DNA of 41,378 nucleotides from Parcubacteria group bacterium GW2011_GWB1_40_14 (lineage in GTDB: Bacteria > Patescibacteriota > Minisyncoccia > Terrybacterales > GWB1-40-14). Shown here one piece after another: positions 5,848 through 15,148 of this stretch. The stretch spans positions 1-41,378 of the forward strand of contig LBYG01000007.1 in NCBI GenBank assembly GCA_000996085.1, read 5' to 3'. Within the stretch, counting starts at the first letter, position 1; each line of letters begins with the position of its first letter. Made by a program: the position numbers and the translations under genes. The notes under the pieces were generated by a model. The model saw nothing but the letters and a program-made list of their open reading frames with translations. It made no database searches and was not told the origin of the DNA.

Positions 5848-6785
5848 TAAACAGGAGTTAACCACTCGCTGTGGCTTCTATCTCGGCCATACACTATATC
5901 AAAATACACTTTTTGGATCTTAAGGGTTATGGGACCCACTGAACCATTCCCGACCGCGTGGGTTTTGTTAATGCTTGAAATAGGTTCGATCTCGGCACCG
6001 GTCCCGCAGAAGAAAAGCTCATCTGCAGAGTAAATCCAACCCGAGGACCATTCCCCCTCTAATGTTTCTAACCCTAGTTCATTTGTGGCAAGTTCAAAAA
6101 TTGTTTTTCTGGTTATGCCTTCCAAAATATTTGAATCAGTATCTGGCGTATATAATTTGCCGTTCTTGACCCACATAATATTGGCAGCGCTTCCTTCGGA
6201 AATTGTGCCGTTTGCGTTAAGAAAAATTGCGTCATCGTAACCAGCTAATCTGGCTTCTTTTTTGGCCAGATGCGACTGAGCATAAAGCCCGCCTATTTTG
6301 CCGCGAGGAGGCAACATGCTGTTATCAGCACGGCGCCAAGTCGTAAGACAAACACTCAGACTGTCTTTATTTTTAAGATTATACTTTTCGAAAGGCACCG
6401 CAACGATAATTACAGAAACGCTATTGCCGTCTACGCCAACTCCCATATCATTCAAGAAAATGAGAGGACGTATATAAACATTTGTTCTGTATTTTTCTTT
6501 TCGCAATAACTTCAATGTTGCTTCTGTCAGCTCATCAGCCGTATATGGCACATCAAATTTCATGATTCCTATAGCGTTATTAATCATGCGCTCAAAATGA
6601 TCGCGAATACGAAAAACAAAAAGGTTTTCTAATTCGGGATTCCAATAAGCTCTTATGCCTTCAAATATACTTATGCCGTACATGAATCCCTTAAAGAACA
6701 AACCCATTTTCCTATCGGCAGGACATGGATACTTATAAATCTTACCGTCATGCCATTCCAAACGCGGCATAGGAGAATTCGCCAC
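5826..6785 (-). CDS. ilvE: Branched-chain amino acid aminotransferase (class IV)
   Basis: This PLP-dependent transaminase interconverts Leu/Ile/Val and their 2-oxo acids with glutamate as partner. Visible class IV features are the FKGFMYGISIFEGIRAY N-terminal block, the catalytic-lysine segment PRGKIGGLYAQSHLAKKEA, the GYDDAIFLNANGTISEGSAANI block and GITRKTI. GTG at 6785 is the start because AAAGGAG sits 7 nt upstream; a TTG 24 nt earlier lacks one. The last six residues and stop lie in element B1. A promoter (TTGACT-17-TATATT, 6829-6857) reads toward it, divergent from the M24 peptidase. No other branched-chain synthesis genes are in the window, so salvage or catabolism is likely. Confidence 0.94.
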   Translation of the reverse strand: MANSPMPRLEWHDGKIYKYPCPADRKMGLFFKGFMYGISIFEGIRAYWNPELENLFVFRIRDHFERMINNAIGIMKFDVPYTADELTEATLKLLRKEKYRTNVYIRPLIFLNDMGVGVDGNSVSVIIVAVPFEKYNLKNKDSLSVCLTTWRRADNSMLPPRGKIGGLYAQSHLAKKEARLAGYDDAIFLNANGTISEGSAANIMWVKNGKLYTPDTDSNILEGITRKTIFELATNELGLETLEGEWSSGWIYSADELFFCGTGAEIEPISSINKTHAVGNGSVGPITLKIQKVYFDIVYGRDRSHSEWLTPVYPVRNLR

Positions 6786-6828
6786 AGCTAAACTCCTTTC
6801 ATATTTCAAAGAAACAACAGTTGGCTAA

Positions 6829-6857
6829 AATATATAATAAATCGTTTAAAAAGTCAA
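6829..6857 (-). promoter_or_regulatory. ilvE promoter, TTGACT-17-TATATT
   Basis: -35 TTGACT at 6857-6852 and -10 TATATT at 6834-6829, 17 nt apart, about 45 nt upstream of the GTG start. Confidence 0.75.
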
Positions 6858-6890
6858 AAACAAACTGGTTTCCGATTTTATTGACATTTA

Positions 6891-6919
6891 TTGACAGATG
6901 TATTTTTAAATAATATAGT
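6891..6919 (+). promoter_or_regulatory. M24 peptidase promoter, TTGACA-17-TATAGT
   Basis: A consensus -35 at 6891-6896 and TATAGT at 6914-6919 with a 17-nt spacer. A second TTGACA sits 10 nt upstream (6881-6886). Confidence 0.75.
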
Positions 6920-6955
6920 TGCGCTAGCTATTTTAAAACCTATTACGGTGCAGAA

Positions 6956-8107
6956 GTGCTTGGACCGCAAGAAGCAATAGTTATTATTGCCAGCCCCGAA
7001 ACAAACGCTGACTTGTTTTGGGCAACGCGATTTTGGGCGCCCGACCCGATAATTTTTGTTCAAACCGGACAAGATAAAATTGTACTCGTAAATCCACTTG
7101 AATTCTCCAGAGCGAAAAAAGAGATTTTGGGCGCACGTGTCTTGTCTGAATGGAATTATTATAAACGCGGAAATGATCTGCTTAAAAATGAAGAATCTGT
7201 TACATATATAACTATTGTGCTGCATGGAATACTTGAAGAGTTGGGCGTAAAAACGCTTAATGTTCAATATGAACACTTCCCCTATTCTCACGGCAAGGAT
7301 CTTGAAAAATTAGGCTACACCATAAATCCTGTTGCAAGTTTTCTCTATGAACGTTCAATAAAAACTCCTCAAGAAATTTCCTACATAGAAGAAATTAGCC
7401 GCTACACCGATGAAGCGATAAGCCAAGCAGTAGAAATATTGAAACAAGCAAAAATAAATTCAGCAGGGTTTCTTGCGCTTGATGAAACAATAGTGACCTC
7501 AGAATTGCTCAAGCAAATCGTTACAGCTCATTTATGGAAATATAATTGTCTTGGTGCCCATACCATCATCTCTTCCGGGATCGACTCATATGAGCCGCAC
7601 AACGAAGGACATGGGCCAATCAAAGCCCACACGCCCATTGTTATGGATGTATTCCCCCGCTCGCTTACAAACGGATATTTTACTGATACCACAAGAACTT
7701 TCTGCAAAGGCAAGGCCAACAAAAAACTATCCAGAATGTTCCGTGCGGTACTTGATGCACAGCAAGCTGCTATAGATATTCTTAAGCCTGGCTTGCCCGC
7801 AAAAGAAACAAACGTTATCGCTGTGGCTAAATTAGAAGAAGCCGGTTTTCAAAATAAAATGTTACAGGGTGGTCCACAGGGATTTATCCATGGGCTTGGA
7901 CACGGTGTTGGTGTAGAGATACACGAAAAACCAAGCTTAAATGGCTCCACGCAGGATATATTGGAAAAAAATAATATAGTTACGGTAGAACCCGGACTTT
8001 ACTATCCTCGGGTAGGCGGCGTTCGGATCGAAGATACTCTGGTAATTACAGAAAATGGATACCGTAGTCTCACAAATTCTCCAAAAGAACGCTTAGAAAT
8101 AGCATAA
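6956..8107 (+). CDS. M24 family metallopeptidase (Xaa-Pro aminopeptidase-like)
   Basis: This predicted cytoplasmic metalloaminopeptidase would release N-terminal residues before proline. The 383-aa protein has a creatinase N-like domain (about 1-130) and a pita-bread C-terminal domain. All five metal ligands appear: Asp in PIVMDVFP, Asp in YFTDTTRTF, His in HGLGHGVGVEIHE, Glu in TVEPGLY and Glu in RIEDT. Start choice is uncertain: GTG at 6956 or in-frame sites nearby, none with a strong ribosome binding site. It converges on lepA, sharing the terminator at 8112-8138. Confidence 0.9.
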   Translation: MLGPQEAIVIIASPETNADLFWATRFWAPDPIIFVQTGQDKIVLVNPLEFSRAKKEILGARVLSEWNYYKRGNDLLKNEESVTYITIVLHGILEELGVKTLNVQYEHFPYSHGKDLEKLGYTINPVASFLYERSIKTPQEISYIEEISRYTDEAISQAVEILKQAKINSAGFLALDETIVTSELLKQIVTAHLWKYNCLGAHTIISSGIDSYEPHNEGHGPIKAHTPIVMDVFPRSLTNGYFTDTTRTFCKGKANKKLSRMFRAVLDAQQAAIDILKPGLPAKETNVIAVAKLEEAGFQNKMLQGGPQGFIHGLGHGVGVEIHEKPSLNGSTQDILEKNNIVTVEPGLYYPRVGGVRIEDTLVITENGYRSLTNSPKERLEIA

Positions 8108-8111
8108 AAAT

Positions 8112-8138
8112 AACCCCGATATTAAATCGGGGTTTTTT
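8112..8138. terminator. Terminator between convergent genes
   Basis: AACCCCGAT and ATCGGGGTT pair around ATTAA, followed by TTTTTT on the plus strand. The lepA stop lies at its edge, so it may serve both strands. Confidence 0.88.
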
Positions 8139-9936
8139 AATCTCCTCGCTTAAGTAATGCAAGAAAAGTTTCTTGAGGAATATCTACCTTACCCATAGCT
8201 TTTAATTTTTTCTTTCCCTTTTTTTGCTTCTCAAGAAGTTTACGTTTACGGGTATAATCTCCCCCATAAAGATAACCAGTAACATCTTTGCGCAATGCTG
8301 AAAGTGTTTCGCGGGCAATTATATTTCCTCCGATAGCGGCTTGTATGGGTACTGAAAAAAGCTGACGGGGCAAATATTCTTTTAGGCGGCCGACCATCAC
8401 GCGTCCTTCGCGCTCTGCCCTGTCTTTTGGAAGTATACGACTAAATGCTTCTACTTCAGAACCCGCAACTAAAATATCCATACGCACCAAATCTCCGAGT
8501 TTTTCCCCAAACGGTTCCCAGGTTATTGAAGCGTATCCTCTTGATACAGATTTTAAGCGATCCGCAAAATCTACAATGATATCGATAAGAGGAACTTGCG
8601 CCTTCAACACAACCCGCGTTGAAGCGATCGTTTTTATTTCATCTACCTGAGCGCGCGTTTCCTGGACCAGACGCATAACCGAAGGTAAATCTTCGGGTAA
8701 AGATAAAATTTCTATTTTAGCCCAAGGCTCATATAGCCCCTCTACTGTTTCGGGAGAAGGCAATTCTTTTGGAGTTATGACTGTAAAAGTTTTACCGTTT
8801 TTTAATTTCGCTGTTATCTTAACTGTGGGCAAGGTGGCAACAAGCGTTAAACCGTATTCACGATGCAAGCGTTCCAATGTTATTTCCATGTGCAGAGTTC
8901 CAAGAAAACCGCAACGAAAACCCCGGCCCAAAGCATCAGAGCTTGTCACATCAAACGTTAATGCGGCATCATTTAATTTAAATTTGTTTAACGCATCGGC
9001 CAGAGAAGGAAAATCGTCGGCATTATTTGGAAAAAATGAAGCAAATACAACCGGCTGCGGTTCCAAATACCCCGGCAAAGGCTCAACTTTTACTGTGTTA
9101 ATATTTAATTTTATAGTATCCCCAACCCGGCAAAGCATAGGATCTTTTAATCCGGTTACAATATAACCTATTTCTCCTGCTCCCAAATCATTGCACGGCA
9201 CAAGTTCGGGATGAAAAGTACCAAGTTCCAAAGCCTCACCCCGTGCTTTGCTTGCAACAAAACTTATTTTATCTCCTTTTTTAATTGCGCCATCAACCAC
9301 ACGAATATAGATAATAACTCCTCGAAAAGAATCGTATCTTGAGTCAAATATTAAAGCGCGGAAATTGTCGGTTTCTTTGCCTGCGGGCGCCTCAATTTCT
9401 GTCGGAATACGGTTCAATAATTCTGCCACGCCTTCCCCCGTCTTTGCAGAAACCGATGATACTTCTTTCTCATCTATTTCCAAAAACGCGGCTAGTTCTT
9501 GTGAAATCTCTTTAGTGCGAGCTTGCGGCAAATCTATTTTATTTATGACCGGAATTATTTTTAATCCCTGTAATATGGCTAATTCTGCATTTGAAACAGT
9601 CTGCGCCTGAATACCCTTGGTGGCATCAACCAATAATATGGCCCCTTCAACAGCTGCAAGCGAACGAGAAACTTCATATCCAAAATCCACATGACCGGGA
9701 GTATCAATAAGATTAAAAATATATTCACCGGAAGAACCTTTATATTCCATCCGAACCGGCTGCATTTTTATGGTAATTCCTCGTTCTCGTTCAAGGTCCA
9801 TCTGATCTAAAAATTGTTCCCGCATTTTACGCGGATCGACTGTTTTTGTTACCTCAAGCAAACGATCGGCAAGCGTAGACTTGCCGTGATCAATATGCGC
9901 AATAATTAAGAAATTTCTTATGTTTTTCTGATCCAT
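8137..9936 (-). CDS. lepA: Elongation factor 4 (LepA), ribosome-associated GTPase
   Basis: EF4 is a translational GTPase acting on paused or mispositioned ribosomes and in initiation. At 599 aa it is full length. G1 AHIDHGKST is at 13-21, switch II DTPGH at 78-82 and NKID at 132-135, followed by EF-G-like domains II, III and V and the LepA-specific C-terminal block (GYASITWEPFGE, RQLFSVPIQAAIGGNIIARE, GGDYTRKRKLLEKQKKGKKKLK). It starts with ATG 4 nt after the murJ stop, so murJ and lepA are cotranscribed. Confidence 0.98.
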   Translation of the reverse strand: MDQKNIRNFLIIAHIDHGKSTLADRLLEVTKTVDPRKMREQFLDQMDLERERGITIKMQPVRMEYKGSSGEYIFNLIDTPGHVDFGYEVSRSLAAVEGAILLVDATKGIQAQTVSNAELAILQGLKIIPVINKIDLPQARTKEISQELAAFLEIDEKEVSSVSAKTGEGVAELLNRIPTEIEAPAGKETDNFRALIFDSRYDSFRGVIIYIRVVDGAIKKGDKISFVASKARGEALELGTFHPELVPCNDLGAGEIGYIVTGLKDPMLCRVGDTIKLNINTVKVEPLPGYLEPQPVVFASFFPNNADDFPSLADALNKFKLNDAALTFDVTSSDALGRGFRCGFLGTLHMEITLERLHREYGLTLVATLPTVKITAKLKNGKTFTVITPKELPSPETVEGLYEPWAKIEILSLPEDLPSVMRLVQETRAQVDEIKTIASTRVVLKAQVPLIDIIVDFADRLKSVSRGYASITWEPFGEKLGDLVRMDILVAGSEVEAFSRILPKDRAEREGRVMVGRLKEYLPRQLFSVPIQAAIGGNIIARETLSALRKDVTGYLYGGDYTRKRKLLEKQKKGKKKLKAMGKVDIPQETFLALLKRGD

Positions 9937-9940
9937 TTTG

Positions 9941-11650
9941 TTATTTTATATGCGAAGACGTTGTTATATTTTCTTGTGAAAAAGGTATTGTTTTGGGCAT
10001 GAACTGTTTTCTAAAAGACGCCACAAAAACATTCAGTTCTGATATTTTAAGCAGCCATGATACTAATATATATGTTAATCCTCCGGATAGGCCGGCAATT
10101 AAGCCCTGCGCAAAAATACCGTAAAAGTGGTTTAAATCTAAAATAATAGCCAATGGTCTCAAAGCCATAAAAGCAACGGCGCCACACGCCAAAGCTGCCA
10201 AAAATATTTTCAAAATACCCGCAGCGTCCTCTCCACGGAAAAAAGAACCGTAACGAATTCTAAACGCTACAGGCAAAAGAATAATTTGGATAATTGCAGA
10301 AATAGAAAAAGCTGCAGGAAGCGCAAGAACAGAAATTTGAGAAAAACTTTCAAGACTAAGAGACCCACTGAATAAAACAAACAAACCGGACTGCTGATCT
10401 TTCAATGTTTCCGCCATATTTAAGGCCAATGCAATATTAATACTTACGCAAAAAATACTGACAACAAACGGGGTCACCGTATCTTTTATGGCAAAAAACG
10501 CTCTTAAAAAAACCGGTATTAAAGCTTGCGCAAAGATACCCAAAGCAAAAAGACCCAAAGCGGCTGCTGTTAACTGAGTATCCTCCCAATCAAATCTACC
10601 GCTCCCTAAAATCACACGAACTATTTGCGCGCGCAAAACAATAAATAACACCGCCAACGGCAAAATAAGAAACAGCACTTCCCGTATAACCGAAGATAAG
10701 ATATTAAAAAAAGTATTAATTTCATTTTTGGCCCAGGCTTGCGATAAATTGGGAAAAACTGCTGTAGCAAAAGACACGCCGATTATACCCACCGGAACCG
10801 CGCGCAAATTATCAGCAAACGTAAAAATGGCCAAAGATCCGACACTTAATGTGGTTGCTATAGCGGTCATTGCAATAACATTTAAATTAGCGATCATTAA
10901 ACTTGGTACTCTGGGCAACAAAAGAAAAAATGTTTCCCGAACGCCGGGGTGAAGAGGCAAAAAAAGAAAACGAGGCAAAAACCCCACCTTTAAAACTCCG
11001 GGTAATTGGATAAGCATATGCATAAATGCTCCAAAAATAACACCCAAAACAACGCCCCAAACTCCTAAGGTGGGGGCTAAAAATATCACGCCGCCTATAA
11101 TGGATAAATTATATATGACCGGAGCAAAAGAAAAAAGAAGGAATTTTTTAAAATAATGTAAGATCCCCGAAAAAAAGCTGGATATACCAAAAAAGATCGG
11201 GCTAAATAAAAGAAGTCTTGACAATTTTATTGCCATATCCTGTTCGTCAGATGAAAAGCCGGGTGAGATCAAAGGCATCAAAAAAGGCATTACAAAAAAC
11301 AACAAAACCGAAAGACATGCACTAATTACCATGCCCAAAGACAATAAATTATTCGTTAAGCGCCAGGCATCTTTTTCGTTTTTCGAACGGAATTCTGAAA
11401 AAACCGGAAGAAATGCTGCAGATATTGATCCAAACAATATAATAAAAATAAAATCAGGAATGCGGAAAGCGGCATTATATATATCGAGTTCGCGTCCGGC
11501 ACCAAATTGCGCAGCTAAAAGTCTGTCGCGCAACATTCCCAAAACATCTGCCAACAACGCTGAAGCAGCCAAAATAATAGCAGCCAATGTAATGGTATGC
11601 GTTTCAGAACCTATAATTTTTGTTGTAAATCTTCTTAGAAAAGAGATCAT
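9941..11650 (-). CDS. murJ: Lipid II flippase MurJ
   Basis: This MOP-superfamily transporter flips undecaprenyl-pyrophosphate-linked peptidoglycan precursor across the membrane. The 569-aa protein has about 14 hydrophobic segments and the MviN/MurJ N-terminal signature (LGMLRDRLLAAQFGAGRELDIYNAAFRIPDF...). Later family blocks include VGSLAIFTFADNLRAVPVGIIGVSFATAVFPNLS and LIPVFLRAFFAIKDTVTPF. ATG start; the DUF4012 gene ends 24 nt upstream and lepA starts 4 nt downstream. It fits the envelope and cell-wall theme of the operon. Confidence 0.96.
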   Translation of the reverse strand: MISFLRRFTTKIIGSETHTITLAAIILAASALLADVLGMLRDRLLAAQFGAGRELDIYNAAFRIPDFIFIILFGSISAAFLPVFSEFRSKNEKDAWRLTNNLLSLGMVISACLSVLLFFVMPFLMPLISPGFSSDEQDMAIKLSRLLLFSPIFFGISSFFSGILHYFKKFLLFSFAPVIYNLSIIGGVIFLAPTLGVWGVVLGVIFGAFMHMLIQLPGVLKVGFLPRFLFLPLHPGVRETFFLLLPRVPSLMIANLNVIAMTAIATTLSVGSLAIFTFADNLRAVPVGIIGVSFATAVFPNLSQAWAKNEINTFFNILSSVIREVLFLILPLAVLFIVLRAQIVRVILGSGRFDWEDTQLTAAALGLFALGIFAQALIPVFLRAFFAIKDTVTPFVVSIFCVSINIALALNMAETLKDQQSGLFVLFSGSLSLESFSQISVLALPAAFSISAIIQIILLPVAFRIRYGSFFRGEDAAGILKIFLAALACGAVAFMALRPLAIILDLNHFYGIFAQGLIAGLSGGLTYILVSWLLKISELNVFVASFRKQFMPKTIPFSQENITTSSHIK

Positions 11651-11674
11651 TTCGCTGTATTATGAACAGGTAAA

Positions 11675-13840
11675 CTAAAAATTTATCTGTGCCTCAAAAT
11701 TCTTATTACTGATGAGCTTACCGTTATAAATGAAGGTGTTGTTAATTCCTGCGATATTATCCGGAGCATTCCACTTAATTATCCACTCTTTTGGGAAGGC
11801 TATAGATAGGTTAATGTCCTGTATCAATCCGGATTGTTTTTCAAACATAAAATTCCATTTTTTTGAAGAGATCAATTCTCTTTTGGCGGGAGTTATATAT
11901 TTAAAGATCAAAGTCAACTCTTCTCCAGGACTTACAAAAGCCCATCCTCCAAAAACAGTACTTCCATATTCTTCAAAAATATCAACTTTATTGCTTTCAT
12001 CATAACGACTCGTTGCGACAATATTTTCAATATCCGCATCGTTAACAAATTTCAGGCGATCGTAATCAATAGGGCGATTATATTCGTCCGCAGTCAAACC
12101 AGAAGCATAAGATAAACTTGATCCCTGAGGAACATAAATGCGTATATAATCTTTACTAACCTTTCGGTAAAAATCATATTTTTGACCTTTTCCGTTATGT
12201 TTCCTTTTTATAGTTAAAATGTTTTCAGTTGAGCCGTCTGAATTAACTTTCTTCTCAAGATCTATTTTCTCTTCTATTACACGATCAGTTTTAAAACCAT
12301 TAATATTGCTGTGAATTACAGCTAATGCGTCCCCCGTTCCGTTATTACGCGCCCCGCCCACACCCAACAGTGATACAAAATTTTGTTCATCATTATTATT
12401 TAAAAATACCTGAATATCTTTTCTTAAAATAGAATTGTTCAGGGTACGAGCTAAAGCCAAGGCTTGTTCGCTATTCATTTTACCTAAACGACCGAGCAGT
12501 GTATTAAATATTTCCTCAAGCGCCATGCGCTGATTAAAATCATCATTACTTACAGCTTTTTCACCGAATTCATTCAGTTTATCAACTAAATTTTCCGCAT
12601 TTATAATATCGGCATCTTTAGTTAATTGAACGGGTCCCAAAACAGACACAGCAACGCTAGAATTCAATGCGATAACTCCGTCTAAGGTCGCTCCTCCTTC
12701 TTTTTCATAAAAAGAATTTATTTTACGGGCGCTCGAGGGAAAATCAAAAAACCAATTGGCGTCATGCAACGACCACGCACTAGATATATCTTGAATTGGA
12801 CGCGGCGGAACAATATGTTCAGCCAATTGTCCGTCCAGATCATAAACGTCATAAAATTTGAATTTTTCTATACTGCCGTCGGCTATTTTCAATAAAGCCA
12901 CATTTCCGATAAACCCTCCGGTTGCGCGAATTTCACTAGAATTCTGAAAAAGAAGCAGGTAGCGCCTGGGACCCGCCTCACCCAACATGGCAAGAACCGT
13001 TTTCTGATTGGACAGTAATGCATTTAAATATACGGATGTTCTATCCATCGTATCTTTCAAAAAATTAAATTTTGGCAGGAATGAAGCCGGAATATCAACT
13101 GCGCTTACCTTTTTTAAGGCATCATTCGCCTGAGTCATCTGGCTAGCAGCATCAAGGATCGTGTCGGCTGTAGCAGATAAATTTATTATTCTGTCTGAAT
13201 TGACGTTATCGGATAAGAGATTATTTATTGAAAAAGAAGAAAATTCTTTCTGCAATTGGACCATTGCGCGTCCCGACAAAGAGAGATGCAAAGCTGCTTC
13301 AAGCATATTATCTCCTGATCGAATCGGATTCGAAAAAGGTATTTGGGATACCAAAGACATAATTCCGGCACCAAAAACATTAAATTCATGCTGTGCTTCG
13401 GTCAATTTAAGATACGCGTTATCAAAATCTTTTTCCGCCTCCATATAATTACCTTCGGCGAGGGCCTTGGCCCCCCTTTCAAGATCGAACGCGGCATCGG
13501 TTCCTTGTTTTATCATCTGTTCTCTAATTACAAGCGTTCTCTCAACAAAAAAGAAGCTTGACGCACTAAAAATAAAAAAGAACAACGGAATAATAAAAAC
13601 TAAAGTCCATTTCAAAGAAATATTCTTCTTCTGGTAAAAGGAAAAGTGAAATAAAGGATAATTGCTTTCCGTATGAGGCATCAAATTTAACGGAGTTTTA
13701 GAAATTTGGTGGCTTCCGTTAATCTCGTCCTCCCTTAATTTATATTCTTCAAGTATGCGTAATAATTCTTCCTTTGCCGGAAAGAATTCTTCCTCTTGTA
13801 AATGTTTTTTAATTTGTGGAGCCCAAAAAATCCCGTCCAT
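11675..13840 (-). CDS. DUF4012 domain membrane-anchored envelope protein
   Basis: The 721-aa protein has a cytoplasmic N-terminus of about 75 residues, one membrane helix near 78-100 (WTLVFIIPLFFFIFSASSFFF), a helical region, then the DUF4012 core: YLLLFQNSSEIRATGGFIG, the WSLHDANWFFDFPSSARKI segment and LDGVIALN. DUF4012 proteins are common next to exopolysaccharide genes in Patescibacteria and Gram-positives; the core resembles a LytR-CpsA-Psr-neighbour type extracellular domain but its activity is unknown. Its ATG lies in the TCCAT repeat of element B2; without B2 it would start 10 nt after the upstream glycosyltransferase stop. Confidence 0.88.
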   Translation of the reverse strand: MDGIFWAPQIKKHLQEEEFFPAKEELLRILEEYKLREDEINGSHQISKTPLNLMPHTESNYPLFHFSFYQKKNISLKWTLVFIIPLFFFIFSASSFFFVERTLVIREQMIKQGTDAAFDLERGAKALAEGNYMEAEKDFDNAYLKLTEAQHEFNVFGAGIMSLVSQIPFSNPIRSGDNMLEAALHLSLSGRAMVQLQKEFSSFSINNLLSDNVNSDRIINLSATADTILDAASQMTQANDALKKVSAVDIPASFLPKFNFLKDTMDRTSVYLNALLSNQKTVLAMLGEAGPRRYLLLFQNSSEIRATGGFIGNVALLKIADGSIEKFKFYDVYDLDGQLAEHIVPPRPIQDISSAWSLHDANWFFDFPSSARKINSFYEKEGGATLDGVIALNSSVAVSVLGPVQLTKDADIINAENLVDKLNEFGEKAVSNDDFNQRMALEEIFNTLLGRLGKMNSEQALALARTLNNSILRKDIQVFLNNNDEQNFVSLLGVGGARNNGTGDALAVIHSNINGFKTDRVIEEKIDLEKKVNSDGSTENILTIKRKHNGKGQKYDFYRKVSKDYIRIYVPQGSSLSYASGLTADEYNRPIDYDRLKFVNDADIENIVATSRYDESNKVDIFEEYGSTVFGGWAFVSPGEELTLIFKYITPAKRELISSKKWNFMFEKQSGLIQDINLSIAFPKEWIIKWNAPDNIAGINNTFIYNGKLISNKNFEAQINF

Positions 13841-13970
13841 CCCGTTAGAAGTCTGTATTAACTGATAATCGTTCGATAATCAAAGCTTGTACAGACTTTT
13901 TTTAATTATCCCGCCGTCCTTTGCATAAAAATTTATACCTAAATTTTTATGCTGAAGATTTCTAACGGGA
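13841..13970. mobile_element. Inverted-repeat element B2 at the DUF4012 start codon
   Basis: A 130-bp unit with ends CCCGTTAGAA and TTCTAACGGGA is flanked by TCCAT (13836-13840, 13971-13975), the complement of ATGGA. Two inner hairpins are visible: TCTGTA...TACAGA and a 12-bp GCATAAAAATTT/AAATTTTTATGC. It also contains ATCCCGCCGTCC, like the element end at 29769, so it may be composite. Confidence 0.8.
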
Positions 13971-13985
13971 TCCATAAAATTTTAA

Positions 13986-15128
13986 TTATTGGCCGCTTGC
14001 GGCTTTACGCAAAATATTCAGCGTCTGCGCTGCAGACTTTTCCCACGAATAAAGACTTATAACCTTACCGGCTTCTTCCTTCTGCCTAACCTGCTCTTCT
14101 TCACTTTGAAGCACCCCCGCAATGACTTGGGCCATATTTGCGGGGTCCTGTGGATCAAAATAAGCTGCGGCTCCTTTCAATACTTCCGGAGTTGCGCCGC
14201 CACTGCTTGCAGCAACAAAAGAACCATATTTTATCGCCTCCAAACCCACCAAACCGAAACCCTCAACAAAAGAAGGTATAACAACTGCTGCGGAAGTCTT
14301 ATACCAAAGAGGCAATTCATTATCCGGTATAAAGCCTGGCCTTACAATATCATTTTCCAGTCCCAATCTTTCCCAAGTAGATCTAATTTCAGGATATCGA
14401 GGATCTTCTTCGCCTCCTAAAACCAATAAATATTTACCTCCGAACCTCTTTTTTATAAGCGCAAAGGCTTCAAGCAGACCAGTAATATTTTTATGCGGCC
14501 GCCAAACCCCGACAAAAAAAATAAACGGCTTAGTAATACCGCTTTTGATGCGATGAGCTAATAAAATATTCTCTGTAATATTTTTATCGCCTAAATCTGA
14601 AATTCCTTCGTAAATTACACTGATCTTATCTGAAGAACTTCTTCCAAAATTTTTAATTACCTGATCTCTAGTATATGAAGATACGGCAATAATATGTTGA
14701 GCGCGCTTTAAGGCAGAGGAGAATACGGTCCGAAATGCACGAGACCTTATTGAAGAAGCTTTCTGCAGATGCCCCGGAAAAAATAACGGAGTCACGTCAT
14801 GGATCGTAGTGACAAATTTACCGCGCCATATCAGCGGGACATTAAAATGAGGAACAAAAAGAACATCTAAATTCTTATTTAAAAAATGTGCCGGCAGGGT
14901 TATTTGCTCACCAAAACTATACCATCGTTCATTAACCTTAACGGACCTGATATTTTTATAATGCGCGTATTTATCGAGATATTTTATATCACGCATAAAC
15001 AAAACAAAGTTGTTTTCCGGCGCCTGCTTAAAAAATTCTTCGCTGAGCGAAGAAACATACCGGCCGATTCCGGTTTGCTTATCTCCCCACATTCTAGCGT
15101 CGATGCCTATAGTAATATTTTTTTTCAT
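13986..15128 (-). CDS. Glycosyltransferase family 4 (GT-B fold)
   Basis: The 380-aa protein has an N-terminal acceptor domain (IGIDARMWGDKQTGIGRYV) and a GT4 nucleotide-sugar domain: FIFFVGVWRPHKNITGLLEAF, then LPLWYKTSAAVVIPSFVEGFGLVGLEAIKYG, where the E-x7-E-type motif (EGFGLVGLE) binds the donor sugar. No signal peptide, so it acts on the cytoplasmic face. It is the last glycosyltransferase of the cluster, 20 nt after the previous one. The transferred sugar cannot be told from sequence. Confidence 0.92.
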   Translation of the reverse strand: MKKNITIGIDARMWGDKQTGIGRYVSSLSEEFFKQAPENNFVLFMRDIKYLDKYAHYKNIRSVKVNERWYSFGEQITLPAHFLNKNLDVLFVPHFNVPLIWRGKFVTTIHDVTPLFFPGHLQKASSIRSRAFRTVFSSALKRAQHIIAVSSYTRDQVIKNFGRSSSDKISVIYEGISDLGDKNITENILLAHRIKSGITKPFIFFVGVWRPHKNITGLLEAFALIKKRFGGKYLLVLGGEEDPRYPEIRSTWERLGLENDIVRPGFIPDNELPLWYKTSAAVVIPSFVEGFGLVGLEAIKYGSFVAASSGGATPEVLKGAAAYFDPQDPANMAQVIAGVLQSEEEQVRQKEEAGKVISLYSWEKSAAQTLNILRKAASGQ

Positions 15129-15148
15129 GCAAAAATTATCGACAATAA

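Noticed and set aside
6878..7291. 137-aa minus-strand frame over the M24 peptidase start
   Set aside because: It is the reverse frame of a well-supported peptidase and shows no domain.
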